A stretch of DNA of 50,169 nt from Chloroflexota bacterium (lineage in GTDB: Bacteria > Chloroflexota > Dehalococcoidia > UBA2979): contig QWRD01000009.1 in NCBI GenBank assembly GCA_003670575.1, positions 1-50,169 of the forward strand. Reading direction: 5' to 3'. Under the pieces are notes generated by a model. The model was not told the origin of the DNA, did no database searches, and saw nothing but the letters and a program-made list of their open reading frames with translations. The position numbers and the translations under genes were made by a program. This document shows, piece by piece, positions 50,026-50,169 of the stretch (positions within the stretch are counted from its first letter, which is position 1; the number at the start of each line of letters is the position of its first letter).

Positions 50026-50169
50026 TGTACTGAGCACAGAGGTTGGTGACAGAGCGGGGTGAATGAAAGGGACCTCCGGGAGAAGGTGTGGCTACCACAG
50101 CAGCACCAGATTCCAAGAGGTCCTTTGTGCACGGTAACGCGAAGCTCACACCAGCGGGACGACGCGTCC
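50026..50169 (+). mobile_element. left end of an IS481-like element (partial)
   Basis: The element seems to start at TGTACTGAGCACAGAGGTTG, the TGT end typical of IS481 inverted repeats, about 100 bases before a transposase start. It continues past the window. The right inverted repeat and any target duplication are not visible. Confidence 0.65.
50127..50169 (+). CDS. IS481-family transposase, N-terminal fragment
   Basis: The open frame starts GTG at 50127 with AGAGG seven bases upstream and encodes MHGNAKLTPAGRRV before the window ends. This is the recognisable start of IS481-family transposases (HGNAKLTPAGRR), which begin with a helix-turn-helix. It was cut by the window edge, so the rest cannot be read. 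Confidence 0.75.
   Translation, partial: MHGNAKLTPAGRRV

Overview
The window is GC-rich bacterial chromosome, almost fully coding, with many GTG/TTG starts and 4-bp start/stop overlaps. The gene content fits a Chloroflexota (Dehalococcoidia-like) bacterium, which is an inference from overall gene style rather than a phylogenetic test. Supporting features are an LppX-like lipoprotein, a NuoG/NuoI pair, the MEP isoprenoid pathway, an NrtR-type Nudix regulator, CHRD and envelope proteins with LPXTG-like tails, and no outer-membrane or LPS genes.

Layout. 0.1-7.3 kb: a small HTH protein, a frameshifted lipoprotein, a coupled three-gene minus cluster (RNase H-like nuclease, 2-hydroxyacid dehydrogenase, OPRT-like phosphoribosyltransferase), a rhodanese, a hybrid histidine kinase, a LON-domain protein and a small membrane protein. 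7.4-11.8 kb (minus): NuoG- and NuoI-like iron-sulfur subunits, a MobA/MocA-like nucleotidyltransferase and an IscU/NifU scaffold. 11.9-13.3 kb: a lone accessory gene that looks like a coiled-coil plus PD-(D/E)XK nuclease. 13.4-18.4 kb (minus): a long gene train (MidA-type methyltransferase, degenerate GDPD-like protein, YjbQ, SirB1-like protein, PlsY, DUF2203, membrane protein). 18.6-19.7 kb: aquaporin and the fluoride channel. 20-23.4 kb (minus): prohibitin, dUTPase, a four-cluster ferredoxin and two envelope proteins with an identical APKTG-type tail. 23.7-25.8 kb: sucCD. 26-27.4 kb: HU, a micro-ORF/Doc toxin pair and tRNA-Ser(GCT). 27.5-29.9 kb: miaB, an NrtR-like regulator and a Dabb/ABM-like protein. 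30-31.7 kb: a coupled DUF262-HEPN module. 31.9-36.3 kb: nadA, nadB, a DEDDh exonuclease and nadC (de novo NAD synthesis). 36.4-37.9 kb: a P-loop kinase, dtd and an FmdB-like zinc ribbon. 38.2-44.3 kb: rpsB-tsf-frr-uppS-cdsA-dxr-rseP, without pyrH at its usual position. 44.4-45.3 kb: a Panacea (DUF4065) antitoxin-toxin pair. 45.4-50.0 kb: ispG, a sugar-phosphate isomerase/epimerase-like TIM barrel, a tiny zinc-finger protein, proS and a small orphan protein. The left end of an IS481-like element runs off the window at 50.03 kb.

How it works together. The core is housekeeping: translation (rpsB, tsf, frr, proS, miaB, dtd, tRNA-Ser), isoprenoid and lipid synthesis (dxr, ispG, uppS, cdsA, plsY), NAD synthesis, the TCA step sucCD and Fe-S metabolism. 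Four small accessory or conflict modules sit singly between core genes rather than in an island: the 11.9-kb nuclease-like gene, the Doc pair, DUF262-HEPN and the Panacea pair. A perfect 17-bp palindrome just downstream of a good promoter in front of nadA is the clearest operator, and the NrtR-like protein 3 kb upstream is the natural candidate to bind it. The best candidates for something new are the lone 476-aa nuclease-like protein with a LexA-like box upstream, the Panacea pair with its operator over a probably leaderless start, and the shared non-canonical sorting signal.
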